A DNA stretch of 64,000 nt from Diphasiastrum complanatum (GCA_029204225.1 CM055100.1:66682134-66746133); one strand, 5' to 3'. Counted from the stretch's first letter, positions 11,068 through 24,479 are shown. Made by a program: numbers and translations. Notes: generated from the letters alone by a model not told the origin.

Positions 11068-13160
11068 CTATAATTTATCGCCTCCTCCTAATCCTACTCT
11101 GACATTGTAACTCAAGGCTAGGTGCTCTTCTTCTTTCGCTGCTTCTTCCTCTTCCTCACTGCTCTCGTCACTTGATGAAGCTAGATGCTCTTTCCCTTCT
11201 CTCATCCCAACTCTCGGATGTCGAGAAGTTGCACTTCTCCTAGTAACAAGTCTTGCATTGCAATGTCTGTTGCGTATCGACATCAGGATAGACCCTTTGA
11301 ATGTGGTCATACCAACCGCCCTCCAGTTCAACATCTGATTGCCAGTCCATCCTCCCCCAGAGGGGATGCAAGATGTGGACAATAACATGTAATGGCTTGT
11401 GGAACCACTGCCATCTGGTTTGCCACATTTCTTTTATCTCTTCAAGCTTGTGTGAGTCAAAACGTAAAGTTTTAGAACAATTATCAATAGACTTGTGAAT
11501 CTTGATTGTATCAAAAACTAGAGTTTGTAAAATTCAATCTTCAAGTAGAGCCTAGAATTAGCAACATGAACTCATAGAGAAGGCCCAAAGTGGATCCTTC
11601 TTTGTCTATGAGGCGCAAGATGGTGTGTAGCACATGTAGCCTGATAACAATGTACTCTGCCTCCTCCCAAAAGTGACTAGAGAGTATGATCCTCGCAAAC
11701 CTCTTGGACTTGGCCTTTGTGGACCCACTCCACTCTACCCAATGGTTGGAAACAACCATTTGCCCAAGTGTATTTTGCACCTTCAGCAGCCGCTCCAAGA
11801 CAATGAAAATATATGCAAGAATATTTCATAGGTTTAGACAACTTATAATTCAAAGTTAAAATCTCATTAATGATTAAAATTAGGCAACTTGATTTTTGAA
11901 TCACGATTTACAAAGAATGAAAATGAATATAAATTGCAATTTGCAAACCTGTTATTTGGTGGGGGTGGCAGGCTGGAGGATCTTTGGGGCTTTGAATTCC
12001 CTATAGATGGAGAGGACCTTCGGTCGCTTGGTGACAAAGCTCACCAAGAATCGAGCGATGTCCACTACCTCCTTGACCCATGGCAATTTTTCAATTTCCA
12101 ATCAAGAGGTCCAAACAATGAGTGGTGATCACCTTCATAGTCCAAGAAGGTACAAAACGTTTAATTAAAACTTCAAACTTGAACCAAACACAAAGTTGAA
12201 AACACTAGTTTAAATTTTAAACATTTACCTACACAACTTTTTCTGGCCCCACTTCCTCAATGGCCTTCTTGATTTCATCAAAAATATACTCATCTGTCAC
12301 AATAGTTCCTGGTGCAAAGAACCGATGGATCTCAAAATATGGTGCCTTTGCAAGAAGACACCAATATGTTGACGAGCTAACTGCTCTTGATATCATTCCA
12401 TCCATCTAAAAGAGTGTTGCATCCATACCTAGCCCATGAATCTCGAATGGGAGCTGCAACTCTCTCTAGACGCTCTCCACCTTTGAGGTCAAGTGCTTGG
12501 TCCTGAGCATCTCCATGATAGGTCCTTGCCACAACACACCAATACAAGAAATAGCCCGAATCATATCCCTCTAAGCTGGGGTCTTGGCCAAATGGAAGGG
12601 AAGATCACACAAGTAGATATACCGCCTAGTAGCAATGGTTGCATTCTTCTCGTGTGATTGCTGCCATGATTGGGTAAAGACTTATCTACCACCTCTCTGT
12701 GTGGCACTACGACCTCGAGAAGGGCCTGACCTCTCGCAACATATGAACATGAAGTGCTAGGTATATCCTCTTCAAAATCAGCACCTTCACTACCGATAGC
12801 AAATAAAGATGCTAATGCCATGTGAAACTGGACGAGGGGGACAAGATATGGATGGCCATGCAATTTATGTTCACATTTCAACCACCAATGTTGATGTTGA
12901 CATGAGTCATGACTTAGAAGTTACAACTTACGTGAATAGTAAACTTCAAAGTTTGAAAAAAACATTTTTGAATATTGAAAAATGAAATTGCCTCCTCTTG
13001 AAGCATTCGACCCCTCACCTCTCTAGGTAATATTGATTCCAAGTTCTCAGGTGCATTTGGGCATGCTCTGATATCATATACCCTTACCCGAAACCAGTGT
13101 GCTCTAATGTGGAGGGGTGTATATGTCTACGTCTACCACCACATGATCCCACTAAGGATC
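11068..13160 (-). pseudogene. Decayed hAT transposase (BED finger, DUF659 region, C-terminal part)
   Basis: Reading the minus strand gives the domains in order. A BED-finger tail lies near 13020-13160 (RACPNAPENL). A DUF659-like region lies near 12200-12680 (DLPFHLAKTP, then MDATLF-stop-MDG, then APGTIVTDEYIFDEIKKA). A hAT segment lies near 11950-12110 (LPWVKEVVDIARFLVSF, YREFKAPKILQPATPT). The next part, 11541-11798, holds FWEEAEYIVIRLHVL and LRLIDKEG. A C-terminal part at 11068-11428 holds RWQWFHKPLHVIVHILHPLW. The pieces fall in different frames with several stops, so no active protein is made. An acidic Glu run near 11140-11180 is probably the original C-terminus. Terminal inverted repeats were not identified. 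Upstream the element meets the long TC tract. Confidence 0.8.
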
Positions 13161-13256
13161 CCACATCCTAACCCTTGATCCCCCTCAAATTCCCAAACTT
13201 TGAAATCTTGAATAAGCCAAAATTCAAAGCTTAAACCTTGGGAAATTATAATCTAC

Positions 13257-13602
<346 letters not shown>

Positions 13603-13842
13603 GGGCTCTATTATGTAGTTACTACGTTTTTTTCTACCTTTCAAAGCTTCATGGAAGGAATTTGCCTTTGTGGTACGAAACCTATTTAATTGCCTTACCT
13701 TGCTAAAACTTAGAAAAATGACCCCAAAAGAAAAAGAAACTAAAAAAAAAAATTAAATTATGTCCTCGGGAGGGAAACCTTGGTTTCTTGAATGGCTATG
13801 ATCTGTGCACATTAGGGTGATACGATCTAACAGTGTGCAACA

Positions 13843-15845
13843 ATGAGCACCCAATGCATTAAGATGTACTGGATTGTCTATATAAGGAAAGATCACACAA
13901 CCCTAAGATTTACTCTTCCTGCTCTCTCCTTTTCTCGTTCTCTCTCGTATTTGCTTCTCCATTGCGACTGCTTCTGCCTTGCCTTTATGTACATCAGACA
14001 ACATATGATTGAAGCTGCCATTGAACTTTCCGTTAACCCTACTGCCAAGCTTCTTGCACACCTTGGCGGAGCCAAAAATATATGTGAAATAGAACGCCTT
14101 CTTAAAAAACCCAACTTCTCTACCTTACAGGATAAATACTTCCAAAATACAAGCGGAAAAACAGGGTCCTTCAATTTGAATAATCCAAGTTCAGTCATTT
14201 CAGGCAATGGAAACAAGAAGAGGAAATACTTTCCTAACAAAGGCAATGAGGGGCAAAGCGGTGGTGGGAAAGGCGATCTTCCTATCAGAAAGCCGAACTT
14301 TTACCGTGATTGATCCATGTGCAGAAAGATATTGAAAATTTTAGAGTATTGGAGGTCAGTACAGTTGGTAGGCAAAGACTTATCGTTAGAAGAGATGAAG
14401 GAAAGATGTTTTTACATTTACATTATTACAATAGGTGCTTTGAGAGTATAGACGTTAAGAAACTTTATTATGAAACTTAACTCCATGTTTTTGGTTACAT
14501 TGATGAGATCTTTGAGCATATTCTATTTGGCTGGACCTTTTTTCCACATTTGAAGCGTGAATGGTATAAGCCTTTTCAAGTTTTTTGCGAGTTTGACATT
14601 GATAACATTCCACCTTGTACTTGCTTGAATTATAAACGTTTTAGAGAGTTTATTGATGAAAATTTTTAGCATGTTACCTCTATGAACACTGGAATTGTAG
14701 ACGGTAAGATTTTAAGAAACGACTTGAATAAAGGGCTTATTCATATTCCTCTACGCCAATCCAATATTAATGAGGTCGCTTTGGAACTGTACCATGGTTG
14801 GTTTAAATTGGCTGATTTTTTACCGTGTTATCAAAATATGGATCATGATAGTATTGTGAAACATGCCCTTATTTGTAAGGTTGTCGTTTTGAACTTTCTA
14901 AAGAAAAATAGATGGCTTCATGGTAAAAGCACCACTAGAAAAGATTTAAAAAATGCTAGTGATGAACGTGACTGGATCACTACCTATCTGTATGTGAATG
15001 TCGTAGACAAGGCCCAACATAATCCTTGATTCATGTCCATAAATTTTGTTAGAAATTTGGCGCTACAAAGATTATCTAGTCCGAATTTTGCTCCTTTTCT
15101 AGAAAATGGCATCAATGACATTGATAATGCTATTGCGAGTACTAAGCATAAGTTTTCTAGTATATTGCCAGAATACCTTTTAGGAAAAGACGAATTTCCT
15201 TATCTACTTTGTACCTTTAAAGCACATAAGAATACCTTCAGATGGATTACAAATGCACATGACTGTTACTTTTCAAAGGTGGCCACATTTCATTCTAGGG
15301 CTCTTGGTAATCTATCTCCGCTCCTTATGGAGGGGGCAGGCCTTAAGGCAAATTCATACCAGAGTTACCTAAATGTGGATACCAACCTATTTTAGCAGTG
15401 CAACTCATCCACTGAATTCTATCTTAACGTGCCAAGTAAAATTACTACTATGTGGTCTACCGACATCTTTAAATGTCATGAAAACATCCCTCTTAGTGGC
15501 CCTGATGGACTTAAGACTATTATATGGAAATTAATATTGTATGCTTTCAAATTTAGCAAGAACAAATTTCTTGTCTATAAATGAAAACCTGGACATGAGG
15601 AATGTAAATGGAGCATATGGACAAACTACTACTTTGCCAATGGAATGATTTATTGACTGACCATTGCATTGTAAGACTTGGAAACAAAGCTTGGAGACGA
15701 GTTTGTGGTATACCTATGGGCTTTGCCTATTCCCCTACTTGGTGTAACTGGTATCTATCATTTTATGAATTGCTTTTTATGAAAAGACTTGCCATACTTG
15801 GAGAGTACTTACGGGCATTCAAAAATACTTTTCGTTATATAGATG
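13843..15845 (+). pseudogene. Reverse transcriptase relic of a non-LTR or Penelope-like class
   Basis: An N-terminal frame (13843-14313) is followed, across stops and shifts, by PPCTCLNYKRFREFID (near 14610), GKILRNDLNKGL, VVDKAQHNP (near 15005), FPYLLCTFKAHKNTFRWIT (near 15200), then GIPMGFAYSPTWCNWYLSFYE (15700-15760) and FRYID (15830). This order of PPCTC, LR-x-KG, DKA, FKAHK, GIPMGF-SP and FRYID(D) matches an RT family I recall from metazoans, protists and some plants. The VDKA box resembles the DKG box reported for Penelope-like Chlamys/Naiad elements, but I cannot place it firmly. The catalytic YIDD is cut after YID, where copia sequence begins. At least three in-frame stops show it is dead. 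Confidence 0.6.
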
Positions 15846-18800
15846 CCAGGAAGCATAGGCAAAGAACATCAAGAATGGAAAGAGAAGAACGACAAAGCAG
15901 TAGTTGTCATCTCCTCTTCCATCGAAGACAACATTACCCTTGACCTCACATCAATCTCTAATGCTAGAGAGATGTGGAATACACTCATCAGCAAAGTTCA
16001 AACTAAGTCACGAAATCAGATAATGATCTAGAGGATCAACTTACCTATCTGAGATGGGATGGCAAAGACCTTACAAGCTTCATCAGGAAGATGAAGGACC
16101 CATTCCTATCGCTACACAACACTGGAGCAGAACACGCAGTCTCACAAGAGAAACAACTCAGTTACCTGCTACGCTTCTTACCACGATCGTTCCAGACAAC
16201 CCGGACATTGTTGGCTAAAGATCCTGCTATGACCTTCGAGATAGCAGTCATCGACATCAAGGAGGAAGTTGAAGCCAGAGAGCACTATGACGACAAGAAC
16301 AAGTTTGATCAAGCTCTCTATGGCAATAGAGACCAGTCGAAGAAGAAACCTTATCCTAAGAGAGAGTCGACAAGCAAACCAGATCAGAACCAGCAGAAGC
16401 AGGGAGCTCAAGAAGGCAAATCAAAAGCGAAGAACAGACAACAAGAAGACATGCGACAGATGCAAATATGACGGCCACGCAGTGGATAAATGTTGGCTGA
16501 ACCCAAAGATTGAGTGCATACATTGTCAACCGTGGATTGCTATGACAATCCAAGAAACAAGAAGACACAGAGCAGGAAGGAAAGCACAAACAACACATTG
16601 TACATGGAGGAGCTCGAGTCCTCAAAGATGGCTGAAGACCGAGCTAGCAGAAGTCCTATTGCTTATGTGCTACATCAACAACCGATGTTCAAGACATAGT
16701 TCTTGATTCAAGAGCCACGTCGCACTTTGTGAGACAAGGCAAATGATCGTCAACTTTTGACAAATTGACTCCTCCAGATACATCGTTCTAGGAGATGGAT
16801 CGTGACATGACGTGAGTGGCAGTGGAGTACTTTGGCTCAGCACCAATGGGAGAGACAAAAGACTAAACAACGTCCTATATGTGCCGACACTACAGAAAGA
16901 TCTGCTATCAGTTGCGAGAATAGCAAATGCAGGCATGCGTGTGACATTCATAGATCAGACATGCAATGTGATTGATGTCAGCTCCAGTACACTCATCATG
17001 CAAGGTAGACGAAGAGAAAACTTGTATCACCTAAAGATATGCCTACCGACAGAGCAGGCTCATCAAGTCCGTGAGTGTATGGATGTTCTGTGGCACAGGA
17101 GACTATACCACATGAACCCTCTTGTACAAAGCAAGCCAGAATAATGCATTCGCAAGAGTAAACATAAGAGATGCAAACCTAACGTCCTGTGATACATGCA
17201 ACAAAGGGAAGATGTCACGTACACCTTTCATGAAGGATTCCTTCATAGCGACGAAACTTCTGGAGCTGATACACTCAGACATCTATGGACCCTTTGATGC
17301 ACTCTTTGTAGGAGGATCAAGATACTATATTACTTTTATTGATGATTACAATAAGTTCGTTGTTGTGTACTTCATCCATAACAAATCTGAAGCTCTTGAT
17401 AAGTTTACAGAATATGTGAACTAGGCTGAGAAGTGGACGGAGAAGAAAGTCAAGCAAATAAGAATGGAGGAGAATATATCTCCAACCGATTTATCGACTT
17501 TTGTAAAAGTTGAGGCATCCTTCACAGGAAGACAACAGCCTATACACCACAACATAATGGTGTAGTTCAGAGGAAAAATAGAACTCTCATGGAAGCTGCA
17601 AGATCCATGATGGCCTACTCCAAGGCATCAAGATCTCTATGGGCTGAGGTAGTAGCTACAGTGGCCTACCTGCAGAACAGGATAGGCAAGTCGAGCATTG
17701 CTCACACTACCCCACATGAGGTATGGTGGAGAAGCAAGCTGAATCTGGCTCATGTTCGAATCTTCGGATGTGTAGCATATGCACACATACCAAATAAGAA
17801 GAGGAAAAAACTGGACGAAAAGGTGGAGCAAGGATTCTTGGTTGGCTATGATTTTGATATACATTCTACATATGCATATGCACACATACTAGATATGTAG
17901 CATATGCACACATACCAAATAAGAAGAGGAAAAGCTGGACGAAAAGGTGGAGCAAGGATTCTTGGTTGGCTATGATATACATTCTACATATTACAGAGTA
18001 TACATGCCTCAAACCAATGAAGTAAAGACTGTTAGAGACGTCAAATTCGACAAGACAAGAATAATGGCTGAGGAAGATCCGATCAGCTATGAAGCTCTCA
18101 ACAAACAATACTATGACCTACCCACATCGACAAAGGGTGCAGACCCTGAGAATCTAGATGAAGATGTTCAAATTCCAGACGAACTGAATGATAGTTTGGA
18201 TGACGAGCAGACCGATATATCGGAAGTGCCCAAAATACCTATGACACACCAAAGCTCTGTTGTCAGCAGATAGGTCAAAAACAAGGCAATTGTTGAGTCT
18301 GTATTATCTCCAAGGAGAGCACTAGTCAGATATATACTTGACAGCTCATCTTCTGCAAGACAAAGAAGAGCACTAGTCAGATATATACCTGACAGCTCAT
18401 CTTCTGCTCAAGAAGAATTCTGTGGATTCAGTGGTGAACCAAAAACTTATGAAGAAGCCATCAACAGTCCAGACAAGGACAAATGGATCAAGGCCATGGA
18501 AGACGAGATGCGCTCCATGAAGCAAAACAAAGTGTGGACTCTCGAGCCACTACTAGCTAACCGAAAGACTGTCAAGTGTAAGTGGGTCTACAAGCATAAG
18601 TATGGACCAGACAACAATGTGATAAGATACAAGGCCAGGCTAGTTGCAAAAGGCTTTCCACAGAGGTATGACATTGACTATACAGAGACCTTTTCTCCTG
18701 TTGTAAAGCACACATCTCTATGCATATTGTTTGCATATGCAGTTGCCTATGATCTGAAGATCCACATTGTAGACGAAAAGACAACATTCCTGCATGGGGA

Positions 18801-19997
18801 GCTGAAAGAAGAGGTCTACATGGAGCCCAACCACCAGGTTTTACCTGCAAGTCACTTGTTGACTATGCCTGCAAAATGCACAGAAGCATCTATGGATTGA
18901 AACAGTCCGCTAGCCAGTGATACAAGAAGAAGGATCACACACTAAGATCCTTAGGCTTCCAGCCTTTAATGGCTGACTACAACGTTTATGTGAAAGTCAT
19001 AAACGGAGAGATCATCATAATCGGTGTCTATGTAGATGACACGCTGATTCTGTCACAAAGAGACAGGCTAATTGCACAGGTGAAGGCAGATATTTCGAAG
19101 CACTTCGAAATATCGGACCTAGGAGAAGAAAAGTGCTACTTGGGCTTACAGATCGACAAAGAATTTCAGGCTGAGAGATTGTATCTACACTAGTCAAGAT
19201 ACATTCAGAAGATCATTGATAATTGCAACATGACAGATTGCAAGGGAGTAAATACTCCAATGGTCCATGGCACAGTGCTGACAAGTGAAGACTGTCCCAG
19301 AGATGAAGCAACACGACAAGCAATGGAGCATAAGCCTTACAGAAGGCTTATCGGTTCTTTGACGTACTTGGCAGACAATACGCGGCCAGACATTGCCTAT
19401 GCAGTGTTCAGATTGAGCCAATTCAACATAAATCCAGGGCTAACACATTGGAAAATTGCCAAGAGGATTCTGCAATACCTGAAAAACACAAAGGACTATG
19501 GCCTATGCTATTGTCGAGATGCAGAAATCAAGATTGAATTCTACAGTGATGCAAGTTGGGTGTCCCTGAAAGATGATAGTAAAAATGTCTCAGGATGATG
19601 CACCATAACAACCGATGCAAGTGTTATATGGATCAGCAGAAAGCAGACAATAACTACCCAATCATCATGTGAGCTAGAATATGTTGCTGCAGCCAAAATG
19701 GCTAATGAGCTGACATGGCTCAGACAGTTCCTAGGGGGACTAGGATAGAGCACCGATAAACCGTTGATCCTGCACATGGACAACACATCAGCTATTCATC
19801 TGACTAAAGACCCAGTGTTTCAGTCCAGAATGAAACACATGGCCATTAAGTATCACTTGATTAGGGATCCGGTTGAAAAGGACGATGCCTTCATACCGAC
19901 AAAGCAGATGGTAGCTGATATCTTTACGAAGCCTCTAGACAAGGCATTGTTTGAAAGACAAAGGTCAAGCTTGGGAATCAGCAAAATATCGCTTTGA
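15846..19997 (+). pseudogene. Ty1/copia gag-pol, 5'-truncated and decayed
   Basis: Gag starts mid-domain (GSIGKEHQEWKEKNDKAVV) and ends with a canonical CX2CX4HX4C knuckle near 16448. Protease shows DSRATSH near 16705, where DSGATSH is usual, so the active-site Gly is lost. The pre-integrase motif LWHRRLYHM lies near 17090. Integrase has CDTCNKGK, then HSDIYGPF and DDYNKF, but the NGVxERKN Glu is Gln (NGVVQRKNRTL near 17560). Reverse transcriptase has YVDDTLILSQ near 19032, and RNase H has FYSDASW and DNTSAIHL, ending VADIFTKPLDK. Frames shift many times, helped by a 125-bp tandem duplication (17772 and 17897) and a 51-bp one (18316 and 18367). No 5' LTR or primer site precedes it. Confidence 0.88.
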
Positions 19998-20640
19998 GAG
20001 GGAGCTGAAAAAACCTTATGTTCTACATTTTTCAAAGCTTTAGTATTTTTTCTTTTAGTTCTCTCTATCGGGCTATGTCGACTAATCGGGCATCCACAAG
20101 CTAAGTCCAAGATGACATATCGGGCATGGACGAACTATCAGACCTCAGCCACTTGGGCATGAAGTTTTTAAACTATCTCGATCCATCGCTTAATGACTGT
20201 TTAACTAAACTTTTAGCTAATCAAATCTTGTAATCTAATCCAGTATGATATATGTACTGGATAGACATGCATAACATAATATACAAAGACATAGTTCTGA
20301 ACGTAGCACTCACTGAGGCGCGTATCAAGGAAGAGAGATAGTTCTAGTAGTAGCTAGTTCCATTCGTGAGAAGAGAACACCTCTCATGCCGATGTGCTGA
20401 TCTGGAAAACAGACAACGCTCAAAAGAAATTTTTGATGTATACTCGATTTTAATAATACAGACGAGTTACAATTTTTCTGCTCAATGTGCCATATTTGAA
20501 CCTTGTGATGCTTGTTCAATTTTATCAGTAGATATATTTTCGCTGTCATTAGACATCATATGTTGTTCATAAATTCATTGATAGATTAGGCTCTCTGTTG
20601 TTCGAAGGATGGCTGATCGTGGTTTGAGGCAGTAGCCTTG
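19998..20640 (+). repeat. Probable 3' LTR of the copia element, right end unresolved
   Basis: The polyprotein stop (19995-19997) lies in a purine-rich tract GAGAGGGAGC that acts as the polypurine tract, and an LTR could begin with TG at 20006. The following 600 bp are non-coding. No 5' LTR exists in the window for comparison, so the boundary is inferred from position only. Confidence 0.4.
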
Positions 20641-20759
20641 TCCGACAGATTAGCTCCAACTGAGCTCTAACTGGAAACGTCGCCTGACCCGAAATACTCG
20701 GATTTCAATAGTTCCTATAGTGCAACCTGATTGCTCGGTTTTTCGGTTTCCAAATTCCA

Positions 20760-21345
20760 GCAGCATTTGATTGTCTCATTGACAAAGTAAGTTCCTCTAT
20801 CACTCACGATCTCCACAAGACATCCAAATCGACAATGATGTTCTCATACAAAAACTTTGTTGTTGATTTGCATCAACAACTCGCACAACTCTTGCTTCAA
20901 CCCATTTGGTCATATAATCTGTTGCCACAATAATGTATCGTGCTTGAGTACCACGTGCCGCTGGATGTATAGGACCAACATAGTCAAGTCTCCACCTCTC
21001 AAATGTAATAGTATATAGTGTTGTTTAGTCGGTTGACGAGCATGTTGGCAAACATCACAGGATTGAATAAACTTTCCAGTATCCTTATGAATAGAAGGCC
21101 ACCAGCAACCTGATTGCAAAATCTTGCGAACTTTAATGTCAGCTGCAAAATGACCTTCTCCCATTCCATCATGTGATAACATAGCTAAATATGGGACTTC
21201 ATGTGGCAAAATACATCTTCAGAGCATATCATCAAATTCTCTCCTATACAACTGTCTTACGATCAATTGATAAGGTTGTGCCTTCATTAATCTTCGTTGA
21301 TGAACTTTTGTCAATGACTTGTGAGGTTGACCATGCATCAATACT
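20760..21345 (-). pseudogene. Ty3/gypsy integrase fragment (third copy of the local family)
   Basis: The minus strand encodes a zinc-binding region (GHFAADIKVRK, then WWPSIHKDTGKF and SCDVCQ) and the start of the catalytic core (LDYVGPIHPAARG, ATDYMTKWVEA). It closely resembles the integrases at 42.7-43.3 kb and 49.0-49.7 kb. The core is then broken by stops. Alignable sequence stops near 21345, where + strand copia sequence begins without an LTR between. Confidence 0.85.
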
Positions 21346-22310
21346 CTGTAACATTCATAAAGCTCTTTATGAGCTCAAACAAACACACTAGGCTTGGTTC
21401 CAATGAATCAATGGTTACCTTTTATAACTCAACTTTTATTCAAATGTTGCTAACTTGAATGTCTACATTGAATATGATGGTACAAATTACATAATCATTG
21501 CTCTTTATGTTGAGATAGTATGCTTTCAAGCAATTGTATCTCACTATTCGGAGATACCAAGCTGAACCTCTCTACAAAATTATATATGATAGATCTCGGA
21601 AAAATTCATTATTTGTTTGGCATTCAAATCCTGCAAGATGAAGTCAAAAAGGCAATTTTTTCAAGCCAACAAAAATATTTGCATACATTATGGAGGCTGA
21701 TTGATTCACCAATGGATCCAAGACCTAAGCTTAGCAAATATATGTGTCCTTCAACATCTGCTAAAGTTTCAAACATAAAAAACCATCCATATCACTCACT
21801 TATTGGCTCATTGATGTATGCAATGGTGTGCACTAGTGGATCTGACACATACATTAAATACACTATCACAATTCATGTCGAATCTTGGACCTCAACATTG
21901 GAAAGCACTCAAACGAATGATGACATACATTCAATCAGCAAAGAACCAGGTCCTTTGCTATTCTGATAATGTTGCCACTCCACTATGTTTATTTGACTAT
22001 TCTAATTCAGATTGGAATGAGACTTAGATACTATAAATTATACTTATGGTTATTGCTTGCACTAGTTTCTTGGAACAACAAGAAGTAGAGGTCGATTGAA
22101 TTGTCCCCAACTAGAGCTGAATACGTAGCAGCAACACAAGCAACCAAAGAAGCCATCTTGCTAAGACTTCTTCTACAGGATCTGAACTCTAAACAAAATT
22201 ATCCAACTATCATCTATTGTGATAACATTATATGTGTTCAACTTGCTCTTAATCCTAGATATCATTCCAAGACTAAACACAGTGAAATTCAATTTTACAT
22301 TGTTTGAGAA
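21346..22310 (+). pseudogene. Copia reverse transcriptase C-terminus and RNase H relic
   Basis: The relic reads NIHKALYELKQTH (near 21350), then IDLGKIHYLFGIQI (near 21580), YHSLIGSLMYAMV, then RAEYVAATQATKEA (near 22110) and CDNIICVQLALNP with HSKTKHSEIQF. These are the conserved late RT and RNase H boxes of Ty1/copia. The catalytic YVDD region is degenerate (ALYVEIV), and stops are frequent. Unlike the 15.8-20.0 kb copy it has a different RNase H ending, so it is a separate family. Confidence 0.85.
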
Positions 22311-22410
22311 AAAGTAAATGCTAAACATGTTCTATGGTTGCCAAAGGACAAACATCTTTTGTTTAAGAAGATGTTAAATTTGAAGATTATATAAAGTGAT
22401 TGAAGTCAAA

Positions 22411-22480
22411 CTAAGGAGGACTGTTGGAATTTTAATTCCACTTCAAACCCCAATTGATCTGATTGTCTATAGAAATAAAA
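22411..22480 (+). repeat. Polypurine tract and start of a copia 3' LTR
   Basis: CTAAGGAGGAC at 22411-22421 is followed by TGTTGGAATTTTAATTCCAC, a typical copia LTR start that contains the palindrome TGGAATT-TT-AATTCCA. The LTR probably extends many hundred bases through non-coding DNA, but its right end was not found. Confidence 0.65.
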
Positions 22481-24479
22481 GAAAGAAAGTTCACATAGTT
22501 CTTCAACCTCAAAGTTCAAATCAAATTCACTCAACATATTATCAATTACCTAAGTTAAATATGTTTGAGGGATTGTCAACCCATTGTCGAAATCTCAATT
22601 GATCCCCTTGACTCAAATACATCCAAAGGATTGTCGACTCTTGAGCTTAAAGATTGTACTTTACCTTTACATAATGTCATTATTTTATCTACATATTTGA
22701 ATGGTTTCGCATGACATGCATGGGCGATGATGTAATTCTATAGTTGGACTAATCCTTTAGATAGGTTGGGCAAGTGTGAGTCTGAGATTCTGTAAGTCGC
22801 ATGTAGTGATGGCCGCAGTTCCATCTACATGTATGATGGCTGCCTTTCCACCCAATTCTTATGCATAGTAAGCAAACTTATGGTCTGCTATGTCTCCTCT
22901 TCAAAGAGGCAGATGGCCGTCAACAATACTCTTGTCTTGCATTATGGTAAGGGTCATTTGTGTAAGAAGATGGGCGCATTGCCTAATTGATAGTTGAAAC
23001 ACTCCTTACATGTTGTTTTCGTAGTAAGGATTGGTAATGGCATAAGAATTTTGACACATTGTTTCCAATCAATGCTTGAAGCATATGGCATATGGTGAAT
23101 GTAATGGCTTAACAAGAGTAAACACGTTCTAGGGTTTGCTAAATTGAGATGTAGAAGAAAGCATATGTGAATGTACCAATATTATGTAAATTAAGACAAA
23201 GATAGGACTTACGATAGTGTGCTATTGCAATACTAAGATAGAACAAACTATGTTTCTTAAATCGAAGTATTTCCAATAAAGATATAGTTCCAATGTTAAC
23301 CTATCATTGTCTTATTGTAATTATTAGTATATAAGGAAGGTGTGTCGCATACCTATTGGAGGATGGGTAGTTCTCAAGAGATCTCTTCGCCACGGATTCA
23401 AGTATAAGGCAATGCGTAACTTCTTTATAGAACACCATTTTTTTTGTATAGGTAAACCTAATATTAGGGTTTACGCAATTAGATATGTCAGGTACATAAA
23501 GATTTGAGGTATGAATGCCCGTAAAATGCTAAGAAGATGCATTAGGGTTGATATTACTTGATTATGGAGTTCAGAATGTGATGAAGATTGATTCGCTTGA
23601 TGACTTGAGTTGTTTGTAAACAAGGAATGATAGTGTCATAGGATACATGAATGTTGGATAAACTAAAATTGGTTGTTGTATGTAAGCTAGAGCTTTGTCT
23701 AGGTTTGGCTCTTGTAGGCTTGAATGGCATGGATTTGCACAAGCCCTATGGCGTTTAGACTTCAAATGATCTTTCTAGAGTTGAAGGGGCTAGTATGGCA
23801 CAGATATGCCATGGTACCCAATGCCTATGCTTGAGCTATAACTCCTTGTCTTCTATGGAATATGTTATGGTTTCTTATGTATGTGGAATGCTAATATGAA
23901 CTTCATAAGCTCATTATGCCCTTATACTGATCAGTATGGCATCTTCCCTGATACAGCTATGTTTTTAGGGCCAAACATATTGCTAGGAATGTAAGTCATG
24001 GATGGGAAGATTGGACATATGTTATGTAATTGCAGTTGAGTTGATAAAGTAATTGAATCTTGATTCAGACATGGATAACAAGTAATGCTCGGCTATGACA
24101 CATGTCTTTCCCGTTCTAATAACTTGTGCGGTTTTGTGTTGTGGGATGGTAGCAAGTAACAGCTGAGTATCGTAAAACTTGCTTCGCTTTATGGTACCTG
24201 GTACTGTAAGACTTTATACAACTTTGCTTTTACCTGTTATGCTATAAAATGAAAGGGTTCAAAGGGTTTGGTCTTGACTTGCCAAGAGGGACTATGTGAA
24301 ATCTTCTTACTCTCTCTCTTCCTTCACACTAAAATTCTCCCTTCAACAAACTACCTCTCCATCTCTTCGCAGAGCTACTGCCCAGAACCATAGATCTCTC
24401 TCTCAGCTCTTTGCTTGTGCTAAATGACAACCAACTCCTTCATGTTAGCAAGGCTAATAGTGCAACAAAATCATGGAAG
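22481..24479. other. Non-coding, probably LTR and flanking DNA
   Basis: No gene was recognised. The sequence is AT-rich with short frames only. A pyrimidine-rich stretch at 24305-24410 may be the leader of the gag relic that follows. Confidence 0.4.
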
